NCBI GenBank assembly: GCA_036504095.1 | Contig: DASXVS010000019.1 | Span: 25,492 to 89,491, forward strand | Length of the DNA stretch: 64,000 nt | DNA from: Armatimonadota bacterium | GTDB taxonomy: Bacteria > Armatimonadota > DTGP01 > JAKQQT01 | Direction: 5' to 3' | Shown here: positions 18,826-27,138 of the stretch, piece after piece | Layout: the number at the start of each line of letters is the position of its first letter | How positions within the stretch are numbered: position 1 is the first letter of the stretch | Notes under the pieces: generated by a model | The model's input: only the letters and a program-made list of their open reading frames with translations | Database searches by the model: none | What the model was told of the DNA's origin: nothing | Position numbers and translations under genes: made by a program

Positions 18826-20318
18826 CCTGTGTTCGTCTCCACCCAATTCAGTGAACGTTCCACCGCGCGTTTCCAGTCGCGGTAAAGGCGCTCGCGGGCC
18901 GCGGCGTCCATTGCCGGCGTCCACGTACTGTCTATCACCGTGTTGGCCCGCAGCTCGTCCTGCGTGCGCCAGAAACCGACCGCCAGACCGGCGGCGTAGG
19001 CGGCGCCCAGCGCGGTTGTCTCCCACATCTTGGGCCGCTCCACCGGAACGTTAAGCATGTCCGCCTGGAACTGCATCAGCGTGGAGTTTCGAACCATTCC
19101 GCCGTCAACGCGTAGCGCCTTCAGCCTGATGCCGGAGTCCTCCTCCATCGCTTCTGCAACCTCCCGGGTCTGATAGGCGGTGGCCTCCAGGGCCGCGCGG
19201 GCGATGTGGCCCTTGTTGGCGTAACGTGTGAGTCCAACGATTACGCCGCGCGCGTCGCTGCGCCAGTGCGGCGCGAACAGCCCGGAGAACGCGGGCACTA
19301 TGTACACGCCCCCATTGTCCGCCACCGTATTGGCCAGATCCTCCACTTCGGCGGCGCTCCGAATAAGGCCGAGGTTGTCGCGAAGCCATTGGACCAGCGC
19401 GCCCGTTACCGCAACGGAGCCCTCGAGGCAATAGGCTGGCGGCGCGTCTCCGAACCGGTAGCCGACGGTTGTGATCAGCCCGCACCGGGACACAACGGGC
19501 TCCGTACCCGTGTTCATCAGCAGGAACGAGCCGGTACCGTAGGTGTTCTTCGCTTCACCGGGCTGAAAGCAGGTTTGCCCCACGAGCGCCGCCTGCTGAT
19601 CGCCCAACGCGCTCGCCACGGGAACTCCCTCCAGGATGCCGGTACCCGTACCGTACACATCGCTGGACGACCGTATATCGGGCAGCCAGTCGCGGGAGAG
19701 GCCCATTTCCGAGAGGAGACCGTGATCCCAGTCGAGGGTCTGAAGGTCCATCAGAAGCGTTCGCGATGCGTTGGTCACGTCCGTGATGAACGTGCCGCCT
19801 GTGAGATGCCAGACGAGCCAGGAGTCCACGGTTCCGAAGGCCAGTTCGCCGCGATTCGCAGCTTCGGCCACAGCCGGCACGTTGTCCCACATCCAGCGCA
19901 TCTTTGGGCCTGCGAAGTACGTCGCCAGCGGCAATCCGGTCTGAGACCGGAGGCGATCCTGGCCAACACTGCCGGCCAGTGCATCACAGATTGCGTCCGT
20001 CCGCGTGTCCTGCCAGACGATGGCGTTGCACAGCGGCTTGCCGGTGCGCCGGTTCCAGGCGACCGTCGTTTCCCGCTGGTTGGTGATGCCCGCCGCGGCC
20101 AGGTCGCCGGTCCCGATGCCCGCCGCCGCAAGCGCTTCGCGGATGACAGTGTCCACGTTCGAGAGGATCTCGACCGGATCGTGCTCCACCCAGCCGGCCC
20201 GAGGCATGATCTGGTGGTGTTCGCGCTGTGCAAGACCGGCGATGCGGGCGCCGTGATCGAAGATGATGCACCGCGTGCTCGTGGTCCCCTGGTCTATCGC
20301 CGCAATGAAATCAGGCAT
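18822..20318 (-). CDS. glpK: Glycerol kinase
   Basis: A 498-residue FGGY-family kinase, the normal length for glycerol kinase. It phosphorylates glycerol to glycerol-3-phosphate with ATP in the cytoplasm. The N-terminal phosphate-binding motif is [16 protein letters not shown]; the signatures [42 protein letters not shown] and [12 protein letters not shown] are all present. I use the ATG at 20316-20318, giving [11 protein letters not shown], rather than an upstream start, because it agrees with family length. It overlaps the end of glpD by eight bases and the next URO-D start by four. Confidence 0.95.
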   Translation of the reverse strand: MPDFIAAIDQGTTSTRCIIFDHGARIAGLAQREHHQIMPRAGWVEHDPVEILSNVDTVIREALAAAGIGTGDLAAAGITNQRETTVAWNRRTGKPLCNAIVWQDTRTDAICDALAGSVGQDRLRSQTGLPLATYFAGPKMRWMWDNVPAVAEAANRGELAFGTVDSWLVWHLTGGTFITDVTNASRTLLMDLQTLDWDHGLLSEMGLSRDWLPDIRSSSDVYGTGTGILEGVPVASALGDQQAALVGQTCFQPGEAKNTYGTGSFLLMNTGTEPVVSRCGLITTVGYRFGDAPPAYCLEGSVAVTGALVQWLRDNLGLIRSAAEVEDLANTVADNGGVYIVPAFSGLFAPHWRSDARGVIVGLTRYANKGHIARAALEATAYQTREVAEAMEEDSGIRLKALRVDGGMVRNSTLMQFQADMLNVPVERPKMWETTALGAAYAAGLAVGFWRTQDELRANTVIDSTWTPAMDAAARERLYRDWKRAVERSLNWVETNTG

Positions 20319-21858
20319 CAGGTGTCTCCGGTGATAGCATATAGTGCTGTGTGAGGCTGGCGAACCCGGCCAGTTCCCGTTCAACCCAGCCGCTGTCACG
20401 CCCTTGAATCTCAGCCATCAGTGCGGCGACCCGCGGCGCGGATTCCACCGCGGCACGGGCGTCCAGCAGGAGCGCGCGGAGCCGGCGGGACAGCACGTCG
20501 GCGAGGTGTAGAGGCATTTCGTTCACGATGACGTAAGCCGCCATGGCGTTGCTGTACGGCATCCGCGGGTGGAGGCAGCCGGGGTAGCGGATCTCGAACG
20601 CGGTGATCTCCTCGTCTGTCGCGCTGAACTCCCGCCACGGAGTGTTGGTACCGGCCGCTCCGTGGAGCGTCAGCGATTCGGTTACGCATTTCCGTGCCGG
20701 TAGGCCGGCCGTCGCAGCGGCGCGGGTCACGGCTTCCTCGGCCATCCTCCGGTAGGTGGTCCATTTGCCGCCGGTGATGGTAACAAGGCCGGAATCGCTC
20801 ACGAGTATCGTGTGGTCGCGGCTCATTTTCGCTGTGTTCGCGGCGCCATCCTTCACCAGCGGGCGCAGACCGGCGAACACGGACAGTACGTCGGAGCGTT
20901 GCGGCTTGCGGGTGAGGTATTGGCCGGCGTGGAAGAGCACGAATTCCACCTCCTCTTCCAGCGCGGTTGGCTCATTGCCGTTGATATCCACCGGTGTGTC
21001 CGTGGTTCCGGCCAGCACCCGGCCCTCCCAGGGGATGAGGAAGAACACGCGCCCGTCCGACGTCTTGGGTACCATGATGGCGGTTTCGCCCGGCAGGAAC
21101 GACCGGTCCAGAACCACGTGAATGCCCTGGCTCGCCCTGACCATCGGCGGCGCGTCCGCGTGGTCCATGCAGCGCACGGTATCCGTTTGAACGCCGGTCG
21201 CATTTACCACGGCCTTCGCGCGGACGGTGTGCGTTTGGCCCGATTCCAGATCCGTGACCTGGGCGCCGCACACCTTTCCGTTGTCGTGAGTCAGCGCGGT
21301 CACGGGGGCATAGTTGACCAGCACCGCACCCGAATCGTGCGCCGTGCGCGCCAGGCTCATGGCGTACCGGGAGTCGTTGAACTGGGCGTCGCTGTACACG
21401 ATTCCGCCGGAGGAGTCCTTGAATGAAAGCGTTGGAGCCAGTTCATGAGTGGTGCGGGCGTCCACGACGCGGGAAGGCGTCAGGTTCAGCCGTCCGGCTA
21501 GCGCATCGTAGAGCTTGAGGCCAACGGCATAGTAGAGGCGCTCCCAAACTGACGTTGTTGGAACCAGGAAGCGCGTCTCGTGGACGAGGTGAGGCGCATT
21601 GCGCATCATCAACCGGCGCTCGCGCAGCGCTTCTCGGACGAGGCTGATGTGGCCCAGGCGGAGATAGCGCACGCCGCCGTGCGCCAGTTTCGTGCTGCGC
21701 GAACTGGCCCCCTGCGCGAAATCGCCGGCCTCCACCAGTGCCGTGGAGTATCCGCGGGATGCGCTATCGACCGCCATCCCCAGCCCGGTGGCGCCGCCGC
21801 CGATGATCAGGACATCGAACGGTTCGTTGAGATGGCGCAGCGCTTCGTCACGATCCAT
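20311..21858 (-). CDS. glpD: Aerobic-type glycerol-3-phosphate dehydrogenase
   Basis: A 515-residue FAD enzyme oxidising glycerol-3-phosphate to dihydroxyacetone phosphate at the membrane with quinone as acceptor. The FAD motif [20 protein letters not shown] is at residues 14-33, followed by [15 protein letters not shown], the GlpD/GlpA signature. [16 protein letters not shown] precedes a C-terminal helical DAO_C domain. It is followed directly by glpK, forming a glycerol catabolic pair without a visible facilitator gene. Just upstream lies a remnant of a DUF1638 gene, which suggests that it once continued the methyltransferase operon. Confidence 0.95.
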   Translation of the reverse strand: MDRDEALRHLNEPFDVLIIGGGATGLGMAVDSASRGYSTALVEAGDFAQGASSRSTKLAHGGVRYLRLGHISLVREALRERRLMMRNAPHLVHETRFLVPTTSVWERLYYAVGLKLYDALAGRLNLTPSRVVDARTTHELAPTLSFKDSSGGIVYSDAQFNDSRYAMSLARTAHDSGAVLVNYAPVTALTHDNGKVCGAQVTDLESGQTHTVRAKAVVNATGVQTDTVRCMDHADAPPMVRASQGIHVVLDRSFLPGETAIMVPKTSDGRVFFLIPWEGRVLAGTTDTPVDINGNEPTALEEEVEFVLFHAGQYLTRKPQRSDVLSVFAGLRPLVKDGAANTAKMSRDHTILVSDSGLVTITGGKWTTYRRMAEEAVTRAAATAGLPARKCVTESLTLHGAAGTNTPWREFSATDEEITAFEIRYPGCLHPRMPYSNAMAAYVIVNEMPLHLADVLSRRLRALLLDARAAVESAPRVAALMAEIQGRDSGWVERELAGFASLTQHYMLSPETPDA

Positions 21859-21884
21859 GGTGGGTTGTGTCGCTTTCGTCCAGG

Positions 21885-21953
21885 TTACCTGGCCGCCTCC
21901 ACCCGCACGATGCCCTCGTCGAAGCAGGCTTCCACCTTGCCGCCGGGTGCGAC
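21885..21953 (-). pseudogene. 3' remnant of a DUF1638 gene
   Basis: Reading the minus strand gives VAPGGKVEACFDEGIVRVEA followed by AR and a stop at 21885-21887. The intact DUF1638 protein at 26.4 kb ends PPGGKVEACFDEGIVRVEAA. Nucleotide identity with 26385-26447 is 59 of 63, and similarity stops abruptly at 21953, where the island begins. Only the last 23 or so codons remain. It lies 27 bp upstream of glpD on the same strand. Confidence 0.8.
21891..21953. repeat. Left direct repeat flanking the island
   Basis: This 63-bp copy matches 26385-26447 at 59 positions, with mismatches at 21894, 21927, 21936 and 21950. It is the 3' coding end of the DUF1638 family gene. Its pairing with the right copy defines a segment of about 4.4 kb, like attL/attR of an element that integrates in a gene's 3' end. 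Confidence 0.85.
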
Positions 21954-21967
21954 CGTTGGACGGGTGC

Positions 21968-22873
21968 TTAACGGATCACTAGCGCATGAGGTACGGCGCG
22001 GCTTCGCCAGTACCGACGTGAGTCTCCACTCACGAGGATACGTCGCTTCCACATGAGGGATGTGCTGAATCCGCCGTCAAGTAGCACTGCTTCCGAGATT
22101 CCTAATGGGGCCAAAGACCTTGCCAAGTTCAGACTGTCTACGCGGTAGTCTGTTGCCCCGATCACTAATCGTCCGTTCCGGTCGATACCGAGGAATGTGC
22201 GCCGTCGCTCGCCCATTGCGTCCGGAATGCATCTCAGCCTAATACTGTCCGCGCTGACCGCAATTCCGTTGTGAATAAGCCATCCCCCGGTTAGAAAAGC
22301 GTCTCTCGTGCTTGGAAAAAGGCGTCGAAGCGCGACCGCACTCTCCCCCATCCAAGCTTCAAACGGTACAATCATTGCCTGATGTTGCCCAAGCAACAAT
22401 AGCGGGCGGCCCAGGCAGCGTGGCACATCGTAGGGGTCCGCTGCGCAATAGAACCCGTTTCCACTGCACATTACGGGGCCAATCATCCGACAAACTGTAC
22501 CCGATTGACTGATTCCAGTGAAGAATCCCCCGTTTATCCCGCCGCAGCCGAGTCCACGCTCTACGAACGATTGAACTGCTTTCGGTTTCGGACTGAAGGC
22601 GGTTCGAATCGTGCCACCCCGGATGTAGAGAAGGCGTCTCCCCGAGACCAACAGGCTACCTCTGTGCGGCGATTCAGTGGACAGCTGGATTATAGTAGAA
22701 CGGGGAGGAAAAGGCTTCTGAGCGTCCGATGTGTCGCCGCTAAGATACCTCATTCCTGAAACAGCGTAGGTGCAACCGGGTCTGTGTCCAATGAACAATG
22801 AGCAAACGACAACCAGCACGAGGCGTGCGATCTCGTTCCGTATGCAGGATTCGTCAATCAGCTTTCGCAACAT
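21968..22873 (-). CDS. Phosphodiester glycosidase (NAGPA/DUF2233) family protein
   Basis: A 301-residue protein with an N-terminal hydrophobic stretch (about 17-29, RLVLVVVCSLFIG) that may anchor or export it. Family motifs are clear: CGGINGGFF (about 111-119), RRTFLGIDRNGRLVIGATD (about 224-242), EAVLLDGGFSTSLMW and a final AVPHALVI. The NAGPA fold hydrolyses phosphodiester-linked sugars such as GlcNAc-1-phosphodiester and is common in bacterial exopolysaccharide contexts. The natural substrate is unknown. It ends 15 bp from the left island repeat, and its base composition is lower in G+C than the flanking operon. Confidence 0.8.
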   Translation of the reverse strand: MLRKLIDESCIRNEIARLVLVVVCSLFIGHRPGCTYAVSGMRYLSGDTSDAQKPFPPRSTIIQLSTESPHRGSLLVSGRRLLYIRGGTIRTAFSPKPKAVQSFVERGLGCGGINGGFFTGISQSGTVCRMIGPVMCSGNGFYCAADPYDVPRCLGRPLLLLGQHQAMIVPFEAWMGESAVALRRLFPSTRDAFLTGGWLIHNGIAVSADSIRLRCIPDAMGERRRTFLGIDRNGRLVIGATDYRVDSLNLARSLAPLGISEAVLLDGGFSTSLMWKRRILVSGDSRRYWRSRAVPHALVIR

Positions 22874-23329
22874 TGGGCCAACGCTCTAATTGTATGTGGG
22901 GCCGGGCCATTCGACGAATCCGCGGGAATGCTCATCGCTGCCATACCATCGAATACACGGCATTGCTTTACCTGTTTGCCTGCCTCCCAGAACCCATTCG
23001 GCGCTCTTGGGGACCGACGAGTTTTCTTTACGGGTGCCGCCACACCTTGGTAACGGTGCGGCCTTGAGAATACTCCGGTGTCCCAACACGAATATGGACA
23101 ACACATGGAAATGATAGCGCGGGCTTGCATCGGGTCGAGTTTCCCGCGCGGGATATTTCGGGGACAAAGATGGTTCTCTGGGCAGCCTTCAGCACTTCAT
23201 GAAGCAGAATCACTGCAATACGTTGAGCTAGACGACAGCATATGGGGCGCGAGTGGCCCCTGCGGTCGCGTAAGGGCCACTCACTAACGGGCGGGCAAAC
23301 AAGGAGGCCGCCCAACCCCAATTACCGAA
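22874..23329. other. Island intergenic stretch with no supported gene
   Basis: These 456 bases contain only short overlapping frames with no family features. I see a 9-bp perfect hairpin at 23251-23282 and a 10-bp palindrome CCCGCGCGGG at 23143-23152. The promoter of the phosphodiester-glycosidase gene should lie here, but no convincing -35/-10 pair stands out. Confidence 0.5.
23251..23282. terminator. Hairpin downstream of the island secreted-protein gene
   Basis: GAGTGGCCC (23251-23259) pairs perfectly with GGGCCACTC (23274-23282) across a 14-base loop. It lies 48-79 bp beyond the stop of the minus-strand gene at 23330. There is no T tract on either strand, so factor-independent termination is uncertain; a regulatory or structural role is possible. 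Confidence 0.45.
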
Positions 23330-24166
23330 TCACCGTGATGGCCAGACTGTGGAAAACTTTACGTTGGCACCCAGGCGGCTGTAACGCCAGACTGGACTTC
23401 GAGAGTAGAGTGACACCCGTACTGGCTGGGTCGCCCGCTTGAGGAACGCCCCTAATGCTTTCAGTTCAACCATGCCCACTCCTACGTGCCCGGACGCGTA
23501 GGGTTCTGCCACCCCGATGGCTTTCGCCGTCTTTCGAGCGCCATCGGCTGCGCGTTTCGCACCCGCGGTTCCGACATCCTCATCTTTCCATTCTCGGGGA
23601 AGGGTCGCAGGATCAACGAGTGCTTCACCCAGAAGGCTGCCTGCAGGTAACAACAGCTTGTCGTGATGTAGTTCGACGTGAACCGGAAGCGGTTTATCTA
23701 GGCGATACTTTGCCCGCGCGATGAACGTCACGATAAAATGCTCATTTGCGGGCGCCGGGAAACGCAGCAGGTGAAGTTGTCGAAGGGTTTCATCCCAGCC
23801 CTCTAGGCTGAGAATTTTGTTCGTGGCGGTGGTTACCACCGTGGGAGTATCGAAACCCCATCCGGCGAGGTTCCCCTTATTGTACTTCAGTTGATGCGCC
23901 ATCGAAGAGGTGTAGTCAAGAAGCATCCGCCTCGCCTTCGTCTCGGAAGGCGCACGGTCTACAAGCCAAGCTCCAATCGTAACGCCTGGTTCCGGATAGA
24001 AGGCAGGCTGATGCATCTTTGGCGCAGGTCGGATTTCGGCCTGGCCGGCCTGGGCATTGGACGGCTGTCCTGTTTGGAGAAGGGTGTTGCCAACTGTCGG
24101 TACCCCGTCTTGTGCTAGGACTGGATGAGACGCGACAGTAAGTAACCCAACGAGCAAGAGTTTCAT
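23330..24166 (-). CDS. Secreted protein of unknown function
   Basis: A 278-residue protein with a clear signal peptide MKLLLVGLLTVASHPVLAQ. I do not recognise a family. The mature chain has a Gln/Pro-rich start, then an alpha/beta-looking region (WDETLRQLHLLRFPAPANEH, followed by an IVTFIARAKYRL strand) and a C-terminus rich in Arg and Ser. It lies 8 bp downstream of the next gene upstream, so it is probably in the same transcript as the two small secreted frames and the TPR gene. Codon use is less G+C-rich than in the flanking operon. Confidence 0.6.
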   Translation of the reverse strand: MKLLLVGLLTVASHPVLAQDGVPTVGNTLLQTGQPSNAQAGQAEIRPAPKMHQPAFYPEPGVTIGAWLVDRAPSETKARRMLLDYTSSMAHQLKYNKGNLAGWGFDTPTVVTTATNKILSLEGWDETLRQLHLLRFPAPANEHFIVTFIARAKYRLDKPLPVHVELHHDKLLLPAGSLLGEALVDPATLPREWKDEDVGTAGAKRAADGARKTAKAIGVAEPYASGHVGVGMVELKALGAFLKRATQPVRVSLYSRSPVWRYSRLGANVKFSTVWPSR

Positions 24167-24174
24167 ATCTGCCT

Positions 24175-24654
24175 CTACAGTTGGCCTTCGGCCGGATGCG
24201 GAATCCTAATCTCCAGGTACCGATATCCACCACACGTAATGTCCGTGTTGATATACTGCGTTAGCTCGGTTTCACCACCGCCATCCGGTGTCTCAAGATT
24301 GAGAACGCTGAGTTGCACGGTGACGTGACCGTCACTCGCAGTCTTGGATATGACAGCGGGCTGGGCTAAGACTGTGTCACATAGGGTATTCTGCATGAAA
24401 CCCACGAAACTCGATCCAACGGTAAAGTTGCATGTATTCGATGGGCGATTTGCGCAATCGGTTACATTGAACGTAACGGTAACCGTGCTCCCATCGGCGT
24501 AGATCGTTCCGGTCGGCGATAGGCTATAACTGGCGATCTTTGCGGTCCGCTGGACGGTGATTTCGAAAGGTACCTGTTTGGGATCATCTGCGACAAGGGG
24601 TGCATTGTGCGTGTCGTAGAGATACAAATTATGTGATGGTCTGTGGGCAATCAA
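24175..24654 (-). CDS. C-terminal part of a probable frameshifted secreted protein
   Basis: This 159-codon frame can only start at a TTG (24652-24654) and has no signal peptide or good ribosome site. It overlaps the end of the frame at 24629-24922 by 26 bases. Dropping one base in the shared stretch ACATAATT joins the two as CPQTITNLYLYDTHNAPL, a smooth beta-strand-like sequence, so I think both frames are one gene of about 247 codons broken by a single-base shift. The part here looks like an Ig-type beta-sandwich with several cysteines (TDCANRPSNTCNF). No family is recognised. Confidence 0.5.
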   Translation of the reverse strand: MIAHRPSHNLYLYDTHNAPLVADDPKQVPFEITVQRTAKIASYSLSPTGTIYADGSTVTVTFNVTDCANRPSNTCNFTVGSSFVGFMQNTLCDTVLAQPAVISKTASDGHVTVQLSVLNLETPDGGGETELTQYINTDITCGGYRYLEIRIPHPAEGQL

Positions 24655-24922
24655 ACGGTCCTATCACCTGTGAAACCGTTGGGACAGGGTCATTGCATGC
24701 GGTGGGGTCCCCGCAGTCATCTGTGTCTGTGCCAGACGCACTGCTCGTGTGCGTTTGGCCCACGCCGAGCGTTAGGGCGCCACTACTAGGGCTTTGGGTT
24801 GTCACCGTGATGGGCGCGCCAGCCTGACAGGGCCCGGTGGTACAACTCGCAGGTTCGCCGAGTGCGCGGCATGCACCGGCTACAAGGACTATCACGTAGG
24901 CCAAACGTTTCGTGATCTTCAA
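24629..24922 (-). CDS. N-terminal part of a probable frameshifted secreted protein
   Basis: A 97-codon frame with the signal peptide MKITKRLAYVIVLVAGACRA, followed by a Ser/Thr- and Cys-rich chain (SASGTDTDDCGDPTACNDPV). It ends abruptly at a TAA inside the overlap with the 24175-24654 frame, and removing one base there fuses them in frame. It could instead be a short secreted peptide in its own right, but the abrupt end just before a strand-like sequence makes a frameshift the better reading. It lies 52 bp downstream of the TPR gene. Confidence 0.5.
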   Translation of the reverse strand: MKITKRLAYVIVLVAGACRALGEPASCTTGPCQAGAPITVTTQSPSSGALTLGVGQTHTSSASGTDTDDCGDPTACNDPVPTVSQVIGPFDCPQTIT

Positions 24923-24974
24923 TTAGTAATCCTCCGTCGCTATGTGATGAGCAATGTTGAGCAGGCTTTTGGGG

Positions 24975-26135
24975 CTACTGCTTTGCGCTAATCGTTAGGT
25001 GGGTCTTGGCGAGTTGTGCCCAGCAATCCCCAGGGTAATCGTTGATGATCGAATTGAACACTGATGCTGCTGCCTCAGAATCGTTGCCTGCACGGTAAGC
25101 GCATGCCATCATGAACCGCGTGAAGGCATGCCAGTTATCCTTGGGGTAGTTGTCCGGATAGGCCGCAAGCAGCGCACGGTATTCGGCAATAGCCTTTGCC
25201 ATGTTTCCCTCGTAGAAATAGGCGTTGGCTATTCCGAGCTTCATTTCGAAAACCATGGCATCCTTCGGATAGTCCCGAATGATCTGTTCAAGCATTCCAC
25301 GGGCCTTGGCGTAATCCCGTCGCCCCGGCGGTAGATCGGTAAGATAGAGGCACGCTAGCTGGCAACGGCAATGAAAGATGCTTGGGTCATCGGGGTATTT
25401 CGCGACCATGGACGTACAGATTTCAAGGGCTAGGTCATAGTCCTTGTGCAGGTACTTTGCCAGGAGTTCAGCTTTGAGCGCGGCCGCGCGAATCTCAGAA
25501 TCGATGTCGGTCAGAGGAATATCCGAAATCGCGTCGTATGCTTCCTGATACCGCTGGGCGGAACGAAGGGACTCAATCACGCGAAACCGTGCGTCTTTGG
25601 CGCGCGCATAATCCGGACGTTCGTTCACGCATTTCCGGTATCGCGCTGCTGCCTCGCTATACCGACCGGTCGCAAAGAGCGCATCCGCCTCCACATATGG
25701 CCACTCAGCGTTGGTCGGATAGTCCATTTGCATCGTTCTGTAAAGAGGAATCAGCAAATCGAACCGCCCAGATTCGTTGTAGACCGCACCCAGTAACGCA
25801 CTAGCCTTCTCGCCATATGCGCCGCCAAGTGCTACGAACGCCGCTCGGTCGCTGAGGGGGCCATCAGCACGGGGCAACAGCGCCATCAACTCGGCTTCAG
25901 CTGCCGCTCGGTCCTTCTGTTGGTAGCGAACATACGCATGGTAATAGCGTGCTCGCAGCAATTGTGCGGGCGTTGGGTTGACGACTTGGTCGAGCGCCAC
26001 CAATGCGGCAGCGGAGTCCCCCTTGGCCAAGACGTTTCGAACGGAATCCAGTTGAGCGTCTATTGGATCGGCATTGCAATAGACCGCGCAGAGGGGTGTG
26101 CAGGCAATCGCCAGCAGGGCTTTCCTCCAAGACAT
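24975..26135 (-). CDS. TPR-repeat exported protein
   Basis: A 386-residue protein beginning MSWRKALLAIACTPLCAVYC. I use the ATG at 26133-26135 since AGAAAGGA lies just upstream; the open frame nine codons earlier lacks such a site. After the signal peptide come about eight to ten helix-turn-helix tetratricopeptide units, for example AEWPYVEADALFATGRYSEA with ARYRKCVNERPDYA, and KLGIANAYFYEGNMAKAIAE with YRALLAAYP. TPR arrays mediate protein contacts; no enzymatic domain is present. Being on the island and first in its gene run, it may be driven from the region containing the 16-G tract about 160 bp upstream. Confidence 0.75.
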   Translation of the reverse strand: MSWRKALLAIACTPLCAVYCNADPIDAQLDSVRNVLAKGDSAAALVALDQVVNPTPAQLLRARYYHAYVRYQQKDRAAAEAELMALLPRADGPLSDRAAFVALGGAYGEKASALLGAVYNESGRFDLLIPLYRTMQMDYPTNAEWPYVEADALFATGRYSEAAARYRKCVNERPDYARAKDARFRVIESLRSAQRYQEAYDAISDIPLTDIDSEIRAAALKAELLAKYLHKDYDLALEICTSMVAKYPDDPSIFHCRCQLACLYLTDLPPGRRDYAKARGMLEQIIRDYPKDAMVFEMKLGIANAYFYEGNMAKAIAEYRALLAAYPDNYPKDNWHAFTRFMMACAYRAGNDSEAAASVFNSIINDYPGDCWAQLAKTHLTISAKQ

Positions 26136-26296
26136 GATCCGGTCCTTTCTCTCGCGCATTCTGCCCGAGAAACGTGGAGCATCGTTTCGGTGTGACTTAC
26201 CGGTGACTCATCTTTCAGTCTTTGAGGGTTCTAACCCTGGTGGAAAGGATATCAACGGCAATGTGATGCTTCCACAGGAATCATGAATAGAAATGA

Positions 26297-26312
26297 GGGG
26301 GGGGGGGGGGGG
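26297..26312. repeat. 16-base poly-G tract
   Basis: Sixteen consecutive G residues lie between the start of the TPR gene (26135, minus strand) and the DUF1638 stop (26382). It is the only homopolymer of this length in the window. Such tracts change length by slippage and can alter promoter spacing; a sequencing or assembly artefact is also possible. Confidence 0.7.
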
Positions 26313-26381
26313 CAATAGGTAATGTTACCCTGCCAACCAGACTTAAGAACTATGCCTGTCGGCTATCCGCCCAGATGACGG

Positions 26382-27122
26382 TCAGGCAGCCTCCACCCGC
26401 ACGATGCCCTCGTCGAAGCACGCTTCCACTTTGCCGCCGGGTGGGACTACCAGCACTTCGTTTTCACGCCAGTCGCCGTTCACGAGGCGGTCGATGAGAC
26501 CCATGTCGCCCAGGACCTTCTCGAAGACCCAGCCGCGCGATTCGGCGTCGGCGCGGGTTTCGCGCTCATAGTGGGCATCGGGTTCAACGCCCATCTCGAT
26601 GAACGTGAACTGGCCGTAGTTGTGGGTTTGACTCAGCGTTTCGAAGATGTACTGCGCGTTTTCCTCGCCGTATTTCTCCACCAGTTCCGCCAGCGTCTTG
26701 TCCATCCCCGTCTGGTGCTGGATCGACAACTGGCTCAGTTCGCCGGCCGCCTCGCCGCGCTCCATCCAGCCGGTCGTCTTGAAATACACGCCGGGGTGGC
26801 TGTTGAAGTACTCGAGATAGCGTTCCTTGCTTCCGAGGAAGACGGTGATGCAGTCGTGCGCGCGGGGCAGGACAATGGGGATGTCGCGCGCCTCCAGCCC
26901 GTTCAGGCCGTTGTTGCAGAGGCCGTAGCCTAGAATGATGGCGTCGTACTTCGATCCATCCACGCGGTCCACGGCTTCCTGCATGCGGGCGAGCATGCCG
27001 GGCGCGCCGATGTCATGGAGGCCCTTGGGCATGAACTCCACATCGACCATATTGGACGTTCGCGCCACGGTGGCGCACATCTCACGGTAGAACACTTCGC
27101 AACTGATGAGTTTGTATCGCAT
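26382..27122 (-). CDS. DUF1638 domain protein
   Basis: A 246-residue soluble protein matching the DUF1638 family: MRYKLISCEVFYREMCA at the start, DAIILGYGLCNNGLNGLEAR, VLPRAHDCITVFLGSKERY and SHPGVYFKTTGWMERGE. The three conserved Cys regions (C8/C16, C80, C102 approximately) suggest a metal or corrinoid-related role. The function is not established. DUF1638 genes are often seen beside corrinoid methyltransferases in methanogens and anaerobes, and here it ends the methyltransferase operon, 16 bp after the BNR protein. Its 3' end is duplicated at 21885-21953. Confidence 0.85.
   Translation of the reverse strand: MRYKLISCEVFYREMCATVARTSNMVDVEFMPKGLHDIGAPGMLARMQEAVDRVDGSKYDAIILGYGLCNNGLNGLEARDIPIVLPRAHDCITVFLGSKERYLEYFNSHPGVYFKTTGWMERGEAAGELSQLSIQHQTGMDKTLAELVEKYGEENAQYIFETLSQTHNYGQFTFIEMGVEPDAHYERETRADAESRGWVFEKVLGDMGLIDRLVNGDWRENEVLVVPPGGKVEACFDEGIVRVEAA
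26385..26447. repeat. Right direct repeat flanking the island
   Basis: This is the partner of 21891-21953 (59/63 identical), comprising the last 21 codons of the intact DUF1638 gene. The intact gene lies on this side and only the 3' end on the other, the arrangement expected when an element enters a gene's 3' end and restores it. Confidence 0.85.
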
Positions 27123-27138
27123 ATTCAGGGTTTGTGGT

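Larger units (their letters stand above)
21954..26384. mobile_element. Putative genomic island within the operon
   Basis: The segment lies between two copies of the DUF1638 3' end. It is visibly lower in G+C than its surroundings, has looser gene spacing and carries genes unrelated to the methyltransferase operon: a phosphodiester-glycosidase-like protein, two or three small secreted proteins and a TPR protein. All are on the minus strand. No integrase, transposase or tRNA is visible, so this is either a degraded or non-autonomous element, or the product of duplication and deletion. A 16-G tract lies near its right end. Confidence 0.5.

Noticed and set aside
19206..20354. A 382-codon plus-strand open frame opposite glpK
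   Set aside because: It is antisense to a clear glycerol kinase and its translation is Arg/Pro-rich without motifs.
22605..22625. A GGTTCGAATC string resembling a tRNA T-loop
   Set aside because: It lies inside the phosphodiester-glycosidase gene, and no acceptor stem or anticodon arm can be drawn around it.
21954..26384. Calling the island a prophage or integrative element with certainty
   Set aside because: No integrase, phage structural gene or tRNA is present. Only the flanking repeats and base composition support it.
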